Shown: piece after piece, positions 1 through 7,884 of the stretch
Numbering within the stretch: the first letter of the stretch is position 1
Layout: each line of letters starts with the position of its first letter
NCBI GenBank assembly: GCA_965651365.1
Contig: CBFGSA010000005.1
Span: forward strand, 1-44,496
From: DASSBG01 sp965651365
Lineage (GTDB): Bacteria; Pseudomonadota; Gammaproteobacteria; Xanthomonadales; Rhodanobacteraceae
Direction: 5' to 3'
DNA length: 44,496 nt
The notes under the pieces: model-generated
The model's input: only the letters and a program-made list of their open reading frames with translations
Databases searched by the model: none
Told to the model about the DNA's origin: nothing
Program-made: the position numbers and the translations under genes

Positions 1-251
1 TGCACGGCCGGGCCGACGGTCGCGGCGATGGTTTCGATGTGGGTCTCCATCAGCGCCAGCTCGGCGCGGGTCAGATAGTACTCGGGCTGGCGGCAAATCT
101 GCTCGAACAGCTCGGAGCCACGCTGGTCGTAGAAATATTTCGAAGACAGGCGACGCGGCTGGCGCGACAGGCCCGCCAAGACATCCTGCAGAATGTCCTG
201 CCGACTGGGGTGCTGGTCGTCCAGATCCGGCACATCGGCGGGTGCGCTCAT
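1..251 (-). CDS. egtD: L-histidine N-alpha-methyltransferase, N-terminal part (runs off the window)
   Basis: The complement strand reads 83 codons from the ATG at 251 to the window edge. Around residues 35-50 it carries the family signature KYFYDQRGSELFEQI, followed by a conserved YYLTRAE stretch. EgtD uses S-adenosylmethionine to trimethylate histidine to hercynine, the first step of ergothioneine synthesis, in the cytoplasm. Its start codon overlaps the egtB stop in an ATGA, so the two are probably translationally coupled, with egtB first. Only the N-terminus is visible; the methyltransferase core lies outside the window. Confidence 0.88.
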   Translation of the reverse strand, partial: MSAPADVPDLDDQHPSRQDILQDVLAGLSRQPRRLSSKYFYDQRGSELFEQICRQPEYYLTRAELALMETHIETIAATVGPAV

Positions 252-1504
252 GCGTCGCGGGCCAGGCGCAGGCCCATGAACTGCCAGCGGTCGGGCGGGT
301 AGAAGAAATTGCGGTAGCTGACGCGGAAATGATCGCGCGGCGTCGCGCACGAGCCGCCGCGCAGCACCCACTGGCCGCACATGAACTTGCCGTTGTACTC
401 GCCCAGCGCACCGGACAGCGGCCGGAAACCCGGATAACCGACATAGGGGCTCGACGTCCACTCCCACACATCGCCGAACATCTGCAGCATCCCCTCGCCT
501 GCTTCGGCCGCGACGGGATGGAAAACATCGGAATCCTGGAAGTTGCCATCAACCCGGGCTTGCGCCGCGGCCCGATGCTCCCATTCGGTCTCGGTCGGCA
601 GCCGTGCTCCGGCCCAGCGCGCGAAAGCATCGGCTTCATAGAAGCTGAGGTGTGACACCGGTGCATTGGGCTCGATGTCGCGCCGCCCCGCCAGTGTGAA
701 CTCGCTGGCCAGGCCGTCGGCCCAGTACAGCGGGTGGTGCCAGTTTTCACGCTGCACCGTGGCCCAGCCCTCGCTCATCCACAGGGTCGGAGACTTGTAA
801 CCGCCCTGTTCGATAAAATCGCGGAATTCGGCATTCGTTACCGGGCGGTTCGCAATGACGTGTGGACGCAACAGTTCGCGGTGGCGTGGCTGCTCGTTGT
901 CGTAGGCAAAGCCTGCGCCTTGATGCCCGATTTCGATAATGCCGCTGGCGCCCTCGATCCAGCGCAGCGCCACCGCCTGCGAGTCGGGTGCGGCGGGACG
1001 CGCGGCGTATACCGGTTCCAGCGGGTTGACCGAGAACAGGTGCTTGATGTCGGTCAGCAGCAGTTCCTGGTGTTGCTGTTCATGGTGGAGCCCCAGGGTC
1101 ACCAGCGCATCCACGTCCACATCGTGCTCGCCATCCAGAAAGGCGCACATCGCATCGTCCACGCGCTGACGGAAATCCAGCACCTCGGCCAGCGTCGGCC
1201 GACTCAGCAGTCCGCGCTCGGTGCGCGCATGCATCGGCCCCACCGACTGATAGTAGGAATTGAACAGAAAACGCCAGTCGGGATGCAATGGCTGCCAGTG
1301 CGGAGCGCGCCCCAGCACGAACTGTTCGAAAAACCAGGTCGTGTGCGCCAGATGCCACTTCGCCGGACTGGCATCGGGCATCGATTGCACCACGGTATCC
1401 TCCGGATGCAATGGTTCGATCAGGGCCAGCGTGCGGGCACGGATGGCACGATAGCGTGTGGCAAGATCCGATTGCGTGGTGGTTCGCGGGGCCAGGCTGG
1501 CCAT
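248..1504 (-). CDS. egtB: Ergothioneine biosynthesis sulfoxide synthase EgtB
   Basis: This 418-residue protein matches EgtB-type sulfoxide synthases, which use non-heme iron and oxygen to join hercynine to a thiol (gamma-glutamylcysteine or cysteine). The N-terminal DinB-like part has the iron ligand region WHLAHTTWFFE near residue 51 and HEQQHQE near residue 140 (HxxxHxE). The C-terminal half is a formylglycine-generating-enzyme-like fold, with FGDVWEWTSSPY, VLRGGSCAT and FMGLRLARD. I chose the ATG at 1504 because a GGAG stands just upstream and the protein then begins like its relatives; an in-frame ATG at 1546 is less likely. It overlaps egtD by 4 bases and is divergent from phoB. Confidence 0.93.
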   Translation of the reverse strand: MASLAPRTTTQSDLATRYRAIRARTLALIEPLHPEDTVVQSMPDASPAKWHLAHTTWFFEQFVLGRAPHWQPLHPDWRFLFNSYYQSVGPMHARTERGLLSRPTLAEVLDFRQRVDDAMCAFLDGEHDVDVDALVTLGLHHEQQHQELLLTDIKHLFSVNPLEPVYAARPAAPDSQAVALRWIEGASGIIEIGHQGAGFAYDNEQPRHRELLRPHVIANRPVTNAEFRDFIEQGGYKSPTLWMSEGWATVQRENWHHPLYWADGLASEFTLAGRRDIEPNAPVSHLSFYEADAFARWAGARLPTETEWEHRAAAQARVDGNFQDSDVFHPVAAEAGEGMLQMFGDVWEWTSSPYVGYPGFRPLSGALGEYNGKFMCGQWVLRGGSCATPRDHFRVSYRNFFYPPDRWQFMGLRLARDA

Positions 1505-1610
1505 GGCGCCTCCGGTTGAGTGCACGCATTGCGTGCCATGCAGCATAAACGGCGATAACTTAACCCTAGCAGACGCACGCGCTACTCTCCAGAATTCGCC
1601 CGCAACAATT

Positions 1611-1628
1611 CTGCAACAGACCTGTAGT
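1611..1628 (+). promoter_or_regulatory. Possible weak Pho box upstream of phoB
   Basis: CTGCAAC, a four-base spacer and CTGTAGT form a 7-4-7 arrangement like a PhoB box (CTGTCAT-type half-sites), 32 bases before the phoB start. The match is partial: roughly 4 and 5 of 7 positions. Autoregulation of phoB is known in enterics. Here it is inferred from an imperfect site, so this is only a candidate. Confidence 0.35.
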
Positions 1629-1660
1629 CAAATGTGCACATCATCCACCACGGCAAGCCC

Positions 1661-2353
1661 ATGCAAAAGCGTATTCTGATCGTCGAGGACGAAGCTCCGA
1701 TCCGGGCCATGGTCGCCATGGCGCTGACCCGCGCCGACATGCAGGTGGCCCAGGCCGCCGATGCCCAGCAGGCGCAGATCGAATTGGCAGACAAGGTGCC
1801 CGACCTGATTCTGCTGGACTGGATGCTGCCCGGTATCAGCGGCCTGGATCTGGCGCGACGCTGGCGGCGCGAGGAGCTGACCCGCGAAATCCCGATCATC
1901 ATGCTGACCGCCCGCGGCGAGGAGATGGATCGCGTGCACGGACTCGAAGCCGGCGCCGACGATTACATCACCAAGCCGTTCTCCACCCGCGAGCTGGTGG
2001 CGCGCATTCATGCCGTGCTGCGGCGCAGTCAGGCCGATCGCGGAACTGGCGTGCTGGAACAGGGCGCATTGCGCATCGACGGCACCGCACACCGGGTCTT
2101 CGCCGGCGATGAGCCGGTCAGCATGGGACCCACCGAATACCGTCTGTTGCAATTCTTCATGTCGCATCCGGAACGGGTGTACTCGCGCGCGCAGTTGCTC
2201 GACCATGTCTGGGGTGGCAGCGTGTACATCGAAGAACGCAGCGTGGACGCGCATATCCGACGCCTGCGCAAGGCACTGGAGCCATGGAACCTGGATCACC
2301 TGGTCCAGACCGTGCGCGGCGTCGGCTACCGCTTTTCCACCCGATCCGGGTAA
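1661..2353 (+). CDS. phoB: Phosphate regulon response regulator PhoB
   Basis: A 230-residue OmpR/PhoB-type response regulator. The receiver domain has the acidic pair E9-D10, phospho-acceptor D53 in LLDWMLPG, MLTARGEE near 80 and the conserved lysine in ITKPFS near 105. The C-terminal winged helix (about 135-228) includes SRAQLLDHVWG and RSVDAHIRRLRKAL. Phosphorylated PhoB binds Pho boxes and activates phosphate-starvation genes. The ATG at 1661 gives the usual family length; an in-frame ATG at 1634 would add nine unusual residues. phoR follows after five bases. Its likely targets, pstS and the porin, lie 5-7 kb downstream. Confidence 0.96.
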   Translation: MQKRILIVEDEAPIRAMVAMALTRADMQVAQAADAQQAQIELADKVPDLILLDWMLPGISGLDLARRWRREELTREIPIIMLTARGEEMDRVHGLEAGADDYITKPFSTRELVARIHAVLRRSQADRGTGVLEQGALRIDGTAHRVFAGDEPVSMGPTEYRLLQFFMSHPERVYSRAQLLDHVWGGSVYIEERSVDAHIRRLRKALEPWNLDHLVQTVRGVGYRFSTRSG

Positions 2354-2358
2354 GGCCC

Positions 2359-3399
2359 ATGGATACTTCGCAAGACCTCATGCACCTGCAAGCGGCCTGC
2401 GACCTGCTGCCCAATGCAATGGTGCTGCTGGATCGGAATGGCAACATCCAGTGGCTGAACCGGGCCGCGGAACGGCTGCTGGGCCTGGCTCGCGATGCCG
2501 ATACCGGCCAGCAGCTCAGCGCCCGCCTGGAGGGCAGCGAACTCGGCAAATGGCTGCGTAGCGATACCGAATCCAGCGTGCATGATCTGGCCGCTCCCGC
2601 AAACAGCGAGGCACGACTGCAGGCGGAGTTCCTCAGCCTGCCCGGCGCACAACGCCTGTTGCTGGCCAGCGACACCAGCCAGTTGACCCGTCTGCAGCGT
2701 ACCCGCAGCGATTTCGTGTCCAATGTATCGCACGAGCTGCGCACCCCGCTGACGGTGATTCACGGCTATCTGGAAATGCTCGATCCCGATGAAGTTCCGA
2801 CGCTGGCGCCGATACTGCATGAAATGCGGGTTCAGTCCCAACGCATGGGACAGATTGTCGAGGACCTGCTGACCCTGACCCGCCTGGAGACCCAGCAGGA
2901 ACTGGACGAAGAGCGCGTCGACATGCGCGCGCTGCTGGGCAGTCTGGTGCGCGAGGCCGAAGCACTGAGCAAGGGCCGGCATCACATCAGCCTCGATCAG
3001 CAATCGTGCGCCGATCTGCTGGGTTCGGCCAGAGATCTGCACAGCGCCTTTTCCAACCTGGTCAGCAATGCCGTGCGTTACACGCCCGACGACGGCCACA
3101 TCACCCTGCGCTGGACAGGCGACCGCAACGGCGGTGTGTTCTCGGTCACCGATACCGGCTACGGCATTCCGGGCGAACACATCAACCGGCTTGCCGAGCG
3201 CTTCTACCGCGTATCCACCAGCCGCTCGCGCGAACTGGGCGGCACCGGTCTGGGCCTGTCCATCGTCAAGCACGTACTCAATCTGCACCAGGCGCGCATG
3301 CACATCGAAAGCACCCCCGGCGAAGGCTCCACCTTCCGCTGCATCTTCAAACCCTCGCGCCTGCTGGAGTCCGCCGAAGACGACACCTGCAACACATGA
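2359..3399 (+). CDS. phoR: Phosphate regulon sensor kinase PhoR, form without membrane segments
   Basis: A 346-residue histidine kinase. It starts almost directly in a PAS-like domain (about 12-100, with MVLLDRNGNIQWLNRAAE). The H-box is FVSNVSHELRTPLTVIHGY with H125. Next come the N-box SNLVSNAVRYTPDDG, G1 DTGYGIPGEH, the F-box region RFYRV and G2 GGTGLGLSIVKHV. Co-transcription with phoB is likely (five-base gap, AAGG before the ATG). E. coli PhoR is about 431 residues with its histidine near 213 and two N-terminal membrane helices. Here about 88 residues are missing and no hydrophobic helix can be found, even using an in-frame ATG at 2284. The protein is probably cytosolic or is recruited to the membrane by Pst/PhoU. 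Confidence 0.9.
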   Translation: MDTSQDLMHLQAACDLLPNAMVLLDRNGNIQWLNRAAERLLGLARDADTGQQLSARLEGSELGKWLRSDTESSVHDLAAPANSEARLQAEFLSLPGAQRLLLASDTSQLTRLQRTRSDFVSNVSHELRTPLTVIHGYLEMLDPDEVPTLAPILHEMRVQSQRMGQIVEDLLTLTRLETQQELDEERVDMRALLGSLVREAEALSKGRHHISLDQQSCADLLGSARDLHSAFSNLVSNAVRYTPDDGHITLRWTGDRNGGVFSVTDTGYGIPGEHINRLAERFYRVSTSRSRELGGTGLGLSIVKHVLNLHQARMHIESTPGEGSTFRCIFKPSRLLESAEDDTCNT

Positions 3400-3407
3400 G
3401 ACGGGCT

Positions 3408-3713
3408 TCAGCCTGTCCCTGTTTCACGATGCGGGTGCTCCGGCTGCAGGCCCAGGCCGAAGGCCTGGCGGGCGCCAATGCGGTCGGTCAGTGCGCCGGC
3501 CGACAGCAGCAGCGCGGCGAACATCAGGGTGTAGCCGTCCACCACCCACTGCAATCCGGTGATGCCAGCACCCAGCGCGTGCCCCAGCGTCGGCAGGGCC
3601 ACGTTGACCACGACAGCATCCAGCGTGATGATGAAAAAGCCGAGCAAAGCGGCACCCAAGGTCGCCCGGGCGCTACGCCGCGTGGCCTGCAACTCGCCAG
3701 CCGCTATCTGCAT
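3408..3713 (-). pseudogene. Truncated MFS (DHA2/EmrB-type) transporter remnant
   Basis: About 100 codons encode the start of a 14-helix drug-efflux-type permease: a first helix with LGFFIITLDAVVVNVALPTLG, then a loop and a second helix with GLQWVVDGYTLMFAALLLSAGALTD, and the MFS motif-A-like GALTDRIGARQAF. After that the reading becomes unrelated and stops against the convergent phoR end, so most of the usual 450-500 residues are gone. It sits immediately downstream of the alcohol dehydrogenase gene on the same strand, which suggests it was once the last gene of that cluster. A functional product is very unlikely. Confidence 0.75.
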
Positions 3714-3741
3714 GGAACAAGCCCTGCTGACCCGCAAGCCA

Positions 3742-4758
3742 TCACGGCATCAGCAGCGTTTTGATGGCGCGACGTTCATCCATCGCACGGTAGCCTTCCG
3801 CCACGTCGCCCAAAGGCAAAGTGAGATCGAACACCTGGCCAGGCTGGATCTTGTTGTCCAGCGCCAGCTCGATCAGATGCGGCAAATACTGACGCACGGG
3901 CGCAGGCCCGCCGTGCAGATGCACATGTTCGAAAAACAACTCGTCGCCCTTGAGCTGCACACCGTGCGGCACGCCAACGTAACCGACGTGCCCGCCGACG
4001 CGCGTGGCATGGATTGCCTGCCACATCGATTCATCGGTGCCCACGCATTCGACGGTGCTGTCCACGCCGAGGCCGTCGGTCATGTCCTGGATGCGGGCTG
4101 ACCCTTCGTCGCCGCGCTCTTCCACGATGTCGGTGGCACCGAAAATGCGGGCCAATCGTTGACGCGATGGGTGACGGCTCATGGCGATGATGCGCTCGGC
4201 GCCCATCTGGCGGGCCGAGAGCACGGCAAGCAGACCCACGGCACCATCGCCGACCACCGCAACGGTCGAACCGGGTTGGACCTGGGCGGCGGCGGCGCCG
4301 AACCAGCCCGTACCCATGACGTCGGAAAGCGCCAGCAGATCAGCCAACCTGTCCGTCGAGGGTTCCGAGGGCACGGCGACCAGCGTGCCATCGGCCAGCG
4401 GCACGCGAAGAAAAGGTGCTTGCGCGCCACCCACGAACTCGGCCTGCTGGCACGACGATTGGTAACCGTGATGACAGATGGCGCAGGTGTTGTCCGAGGC
4501 GAAGAACGAGCCGATGACGAACTGGCCGGGCTTGATGTTGCGCACCTCGCCGCCGACCTCTTCGACGATGCCGCAGTACTCGTGGCCCATCGGCATGGGT
4601 TCGGCGATGGATTGAATTCCGCGATAGGGCCACAGATCGGAGCCACATACGCAGGTGGCCGCAATGCGCACGATGGCGTCGGTGGGTTTGAGGATTTGCG
4701 GGTCCGGACGTTCTTCATAGCGGATGTCGCGCGGCCCGTACAGCATGGTGGCTTGCAT
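3742..4758 (-). CDS. Zinc-dependent alcohol dehydrogenase family protein
   Basis: A 338-residue medium-chain dehydrogenase/reductase. Catalytic zinc ligands are expected in CVCGSDLWPY (near 37) and in the GHEYCGIVEEVG signature (near 60). The structural-zinc lobe reads SDNTCAICHHGYQSSC, with three cysteines and an aspartate at the first position. The cofactor-binding glycine motif is VAVVGDGAVGLLAV (near 170). The start is the ATG at 4758, preceded by AAAGGAAA; longer in-frame starts look non-coding. The substrate cannot be told. It follows the CMD-family gene by about 80 bases and is probably in one transcript with it and the aldo/keto reductase gene, under the divergent LysR protein. Confidence 0.9.
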   Translation of the reverse strand: MQATMLYGPRDIRYEERPDPQILKPTDAIVRIAATCVCGSDLWPYRGIQSIAEPMPMGHEYCGIVEEVGGEVRNIKPGQFVIGSFFASDNTCAICHHGYQSSCQQAEFVGGAQAPFLRVPLADGTLVAVPSEPSTDRLADLLALSDVMGTGWFGAAAAQVQPGSTVAVVGDGAVGLLAVLSARQMGAERIIAMSRHPSRQRLARIFGATDIVEERGDEGSARIQDMTDGLGVDSTVECVGTDESMWQAIHATRVGGHVGYVGVPHGVQLKGDELFFEHVHLHGGPAPVRQYLPHLIELALDNKIQPGQVFDLTLPLGDVAEGYRAMDERRAIKTLLMP

Positions 4759-4840
4759 GGTGGGTTTCCTTTGATAATGATCGGAATGGTTTGCGCTCAG
4801 TCTTGCGGAGTGATCCTGACGGTCGCCGCGCGGCGCCTGT

Positions 4841-5521
4841 TTATTTCTCGGGGTCAACGGTTGCCAGATGCCGATCCAATGCCTGGCTTGCACGGCGAGC
4901 CGTGTCGGCGTTCACGCGCTCGGCAAGCACCGGAGCGAGTTGGCGCAATTGGCTCGCCGTGATGCCGACGTTCATGCTGATGCGCATGTGCGCCTGCAAT
5001 TGCGACTCGACTCCGGGCAGTGCGGAGAGCATGCCCAGCGTCGCCAATTCACGGCTTTGCCAGTCCAGGTTGTCGCGTTCGAAGATGTCGCCGAACAGAT
5101 GGGTCTTGAGGTATTCGTCGATGACAGGCGCGAAGTCGAACAGCGGCCCCTTGACCGGGCCACCTGCCAGCTTGGTCTGGTTGGCGGTGCCGGCAGCCAG
5201 CAATGCCTCGCCTTTGGGAATGGCGTGGCCAGGTTCGCGTCCCGGAGCGTCATGGACGCCGCGCTGCTCGCGCTCTTTCAGCACCTTCATCAGCTCGCCA
5301 AGCGCATTGAGGCTGCGCGGAAAGCCGGCGTAGGCATGGAGCTGTACCAAAACTTCCTTGATGTCGCTTATCGTCAGGCCAGCATCCAGCCCCTGGTTCA
5401 GGGCCGTGTTCAATCCGGCCATGTCACCGGCGGCAGCGAACGCCGCAATGGGCACGATGGCCTGTTGGCGAGCGGTTAGGGTTTCGGAAGCGCTTGGCAC
5501 CGAAGATGGTGATTGGGTCAT
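4841..5521 (-). CDS. Carboxymuconolactone decarboxylase (CMD) family protein, two CMD repeats
   Basis: This 226-residue protein has two CMD-like repeats: about 16-85 (LTARQQAIVPIAAFAAAGD, LDAGLTISDIKEVLVQLHAYAGFPR) and about 145-215 (LDWQSRELATLGMLSALPG, AHMRISMNVGITASQL). The family covers PcaC-type decarboxylases and AhpD-like peroxidases. The AhpD CxxC pair is absent, so a peroxidase role of that type is not supported. The ATG at 5521 has AGGAGA upstream. Homologous clusters commonly place a small secreted cupin directly before such a gene; here only a remnant of it survives (5569-5706). Function in this cluster is unknown, possibly small-molecule redox or detoxification. Confidence 0.85.
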   Translation of the reverse strand: MTQSPSSVPSASETLTARQQAIVPIAAFAAAGDMAGLNTALNQGLDAGLTISDIKEVLVQLHAYAGFPRSLNALGELMKVLKEREQRGVHDAPGREPGHAIPKGEALLAAGTANQTKLAGGPVKGPLFDFAPVIDEYLKTHLFGDIFERDNLDWQSRELATLGMLSALPGVESQLQAHMRISMNVGITASQLRQLAPVLAERVNADTARRASQALDRHLATVDPEK

Positions 5522-5568
5522 GGGTCGGGTCTCCTGCCTGGTCGTGGACGCGTAGCTCACGACGGTGA

Positions 5569-5706
5569 TCAAACTATCGAGGGCTGGCTGCCCGCGCGGG
5601 TAATCTGCTGGGTAGCAGGTGCTGTTGCCGTTTGGGGCTCGGCGGCGGTGGCCACGGTCGCCTGCAAGGCGACGGCACACAGGGCAACTTTCATAAAAGT
5701 ATTCAC
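5569..5706 (-). pseudogene. Remnant of a secreted cupin-domain protein (leader and first residues only)
   Basis: From a GTG at 5706 with a strong GAGGAGGAT site, 45 codons run to a TGA at 5571-5569. They encode a signal peptide (MKVALCAVALQATVATAA after the first four residues), then QQITRAGSQPSIV. That last motif is how exported cupin proteins of the mandelonitrile-lyase-like group begin their mature region, just before the cupin barrel. The barrel itself is missing, and the CMD-family gene starts 47 bases later. An internal deletion that removed the cupin but kept its translation signals explains this best. The short peptide could still be made. Confidence 0.65.
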
Positions 5707-5749
5707 GGGAAGATCCTCCTCGATAGAAATAAAGCGCAATACGAAGGGC

Positions 5750-6751
5750 TCAAACGGCCACGCGGCCTTCTACCGGATAGCCCGGGTCGGTGTAGCCCGG
5801 CGTGGAGACGTGTCCGGGTGGCACCAGACTGTCCACCAGCGCCTCGTCCTCGGCATCCAATTGCAGCTTGAGCGCCTCGACGTAGCCGTCCCAGTGGGCT
5901 TCAGTGCGTGGTCCCGCGATCGCGGCACTGACTAGGCGGTTGTGCAGCACCCATGCCAACGCAAAGGCCACGGAAGTCGTGCCGCGTTCGGCGGCGTGCG
6001 CGGCGATTCGCTGCGCAATCTTCAGCGACTCCGGCCGCCATTCGGTCTGCTCCAGGCGCTTGTCGCCCCGGGCCGCGCGACTGTCCGAAGGGGGAGAAAC
6101 ATCCAGGCCGTACTTGCCGGTCAGCACGCCCCGGGCAAGCGAGCTGTAGGGAACGCTGCCCAGCCCGTAGTGTGCGGCGGCGGGCAACTGCTCGACCTCG
6201 GCCGTGCGATCGACCAGGTTGTACAAAGGCTCGCTGGCCACGGGACGGTCGATCCCGAGCTGATCGGCAAGGCGAACCACCTCGGCGATGCGCCAGCCAC
6301 GGAAGTTCGATACCCCGAAGTAGCGCACCTTCCCTTGGCGAATCAGGTCGGCGATGGCGCGCACACCTTCCTCCAGCGGCACGCCGGGTAACGCGCGGTG
6401 GAAGTAGAGAATGTCCAGATAGTCCGTGCCCAGACGCTTCAGGCTGGCTTCGGCCGACTGAAAGATCCACTTGCGTGACTGGCCCTGGGCGTTGGGCTGA
6501 TCCGGTCCAAACCCGAATTTGGTGGCGACCACCCACTGGTCGCGATGCGGGGCAATCGCACGTCCGACGACCTCTTCGGAACGCCCGGCGTGATAGACAT
6601 CCGCCGTATCGAGAAAATTCACGCCCTGATCGAAAGCCTTGGCAATGATGCGCTTTGCGGTCGGCTCATCCGTCTCACCGCCAAACATCATGGCTCCGAG
6701 GCACAGGGGAGAGACTTTGAGGGCACTACGGCCCAGGTACCGGTAATTCAT
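5750..6751 (-). CDS. Aldo/keto reductase
   Basis: A 333-residue NADPH-dependent aldo/keto reductase of the Tas/YajO-like group. The catalytic tetrad is visible: D48 and Y53 in NFLDTADVY, K78 in VVATKFG and H118 in DILYFHRA. Also present are YFGVSNFRGW (near 150) and the cofactor-tail region near 280 (AIAGPRTEAHWDG). The ATG at 6751 is preceded by GAGGAA. It is the first gene of the minus-strand accessory cluster and is transcribed divergently from the LysR gene, the usual arrangement for a regulator and its target. The substrate is unknown. Confidence 0.92.
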   Translation of the reverse strand: MNYRYLGRSALKVSPLCLGAMMFGGETDEPTAKRIIAKAFDQGVNFLDTADVYHAGRSEEVVGRAIAPHRDQWVVATKFGFGPDQPNAQGQSRKWIFQSAEASLKRLGTDYLDILYFHRALPGVPLEEGVRAIADLIRQGKVRYFGVSNFRGWRIAEVVRLADQLGIDRPVASEPLYNLVDRTAEVEQLPAAAHYGLGSVPYSSLARGVLTGKYGLDVSPPSDSRAARGDKRLEQTEWRPESLKIAQRIAAHAAERGTTSVAFALAWVLHNRLVSAAIAGPRTEAHWDGYVEALKLQLDAEDEALVDSLVPPGHVSTPGYTDPGYPVEGRVAV

Positions 6752-6813
6752 CGTTTCGGTTCCTCGTTGATCTGTTTGAATGAAATTTTACGGAGGGCTC
6801 GATTAGATGAGAA

Positions 6814-6853
6814 GATAGTAAAATCAATATACGATAGTGCATATAATTCACCA
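6814..6853 (+). promoter_or_regulatory. lysR promoter with consensus -10, and possible LysR-binding repeats
   Basis: This AT-rich stretch separates the divergent AKR and LysR genes. A perfect TATAAT lies at 6842-6847, only six bases before the LysR ATG at 6854, so transcription would begin at or next to the start codon. No Shine-Dalgarno precedes that ATG. Two copies of GATAGT (6814-6819 and 6833-6838) are 19 bases apart, about two helical turns, and may be part of a LysR operator. The operator reading is inference. Confidence 0.5.
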
Positions 6854-7765
6854 ATGAGCAAAGACAACCTCAACGACCTGAAAGCCTTCGTGACGGTCGC
6901 CCGCGAACGCAGCTTCACCCGCGCTGCCGCGCAACTGGGCTTGTCCCGTTCGGCGTTAAGTCATGCCATGACAGCCTTGGAGGCCCGCTTGGGCGTACGG
7001 CTGCTTACACGCACAACACGCAGCGTCTCCACCACGGAGGCCGGGGCACGTTTGCTCGATGCCGTAGCCCCGCGTCTCGATGAAATCGAGCTGGAGCTGG
7101 ATTCGCTCAGCGCCATGCGCGATACACCGGCCGGCACCGTACGCATCACCGCGCACGACCACGCCATCATCACCGCGCTCTGGCCCCGGTTGCGGCCGCT
7201 GCTGCGGCAATACCCCGACATCCAGATCGAGTGCAGTGTGGACTACGCCCTCACCGATATTGCCGCGCACCGCTTCGATGCCGGCGTGCGCAGCGGTAAC
7301 CGCGTGGACAAGGACATGATTGCCGTGCGTATCGGCCCGGACTTCCGCATGGCGGTGGCGGCGTCACCCGACTACCTGGCGGGCAAATCGCTTCCGGTCA
7401 CGCCGCACGATCTGACCGAGCACTGCTGCGTCAACCTGCGGCTACCCACCCACGGCGGACTGTACGCCTGGGATTTCGAGAAGGACGGGCAAGAAGTCAA
7501 GGTGCATGTACGGGGCCAGACGGTGTTCAACAACACCTTCCTGATGCTGCAAGCGGCGCTGGACGGCATGGGCTTTGCCTATGTGCCCTTTGACCTCGTG
7601 CAGTCGCACGTCGAACAAGGCCGGTTGAGCCCGGTACTGGAGGATTGGTGGCCTTTGCTGACGGGCTATCACCTGTACTACGCCAATCGCCGGCATCTGG
7701 CACCGGCACTGGCTTTGCTGATCGAAACACTTCGCTGGCGCGGAAACGCTGCCGATCCAGGGTAG
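6854..7765 (+). CDS. LysR-family transcriptional regulator
   Basis: A 303-residue regulator. The N-terminal winged helix (1-60) contains the typical FVTVARERSFTRAAAQLG and LSRSALSHAMTALEARLGVRLL, followed by RTTRSVSTTEAG. The effector-binding part (about 90-295) has the usual TVRITAHDHA beginning, AHRFDAGVRSG and the late YVPFDLVQSHVEQGRL. It belongs to the group that sits beside oxidoreductase genes. It is divergent from the aldo/keto reductase cluster and probably regulates it. The ATG at 6854 follows the -10 box so closely that the mRNA may be leaderless. Confidence 0.92.
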   Translation: MSKDNLNDLKAFVTVARERSFTRAAAQLGLSRSALSHAMTALEARLGVRLLTRTTRSVSTTEAGARLLDAVAPRLDEIELELDSLSAMRDTPAGTVRITAHDHAIITALWPRLRPLLRQYPDIQIECSVDYALTDIAAHRFDAGVRSGNRVDKDMIAVRIGPDFRMAVAASPDYLAGKSLPVTPHDLTEHCCVNLRLPTHGGLYAWDFEKDGQEVKVHVRGQTVFNNTFLMLQAALDGMGFAYVPFDLVQSHVEQGRLSPVLEDWWPLLTGYHLYYANRRHLAPALALLIETLRWRGNAADPG

Positions 7766-7822
7766 GCAAGCACAAACGCGCCAGTTCAACTGCGCCCCCC
7801 CTGCACTTCGGTGGGGCCCTGC

Positions 7823-7858
7823 AAAAAAAAGGCGGTGCTGCATCCAGCAGACACCGCC
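7823..7858 (-). terminator. Rho-independent terminator of the porin gene
   Basis: On the minus strand GGCGGTG and CACCGCC form a 7-bp stem, extended by an inner CTG/CAG pairing, followed by eight Ts. It starts 27 bases beyond the porin stop codon. The plus strand shows As instead of Ts, so it does not serve lysR. Confidence 0.88.
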
Positions 7859-7884
7859 CCGCTGGGGCACGAGATCCGAGGAGA

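Noticed and set aside
3408..3737. An intact small membrane protein instead of an MFS remnant
   Set aside because: The first two helices and motif A match the start of 14-helix efflux permeases, and the tail after motif A is unrelated and charged, so truncation explains it better.
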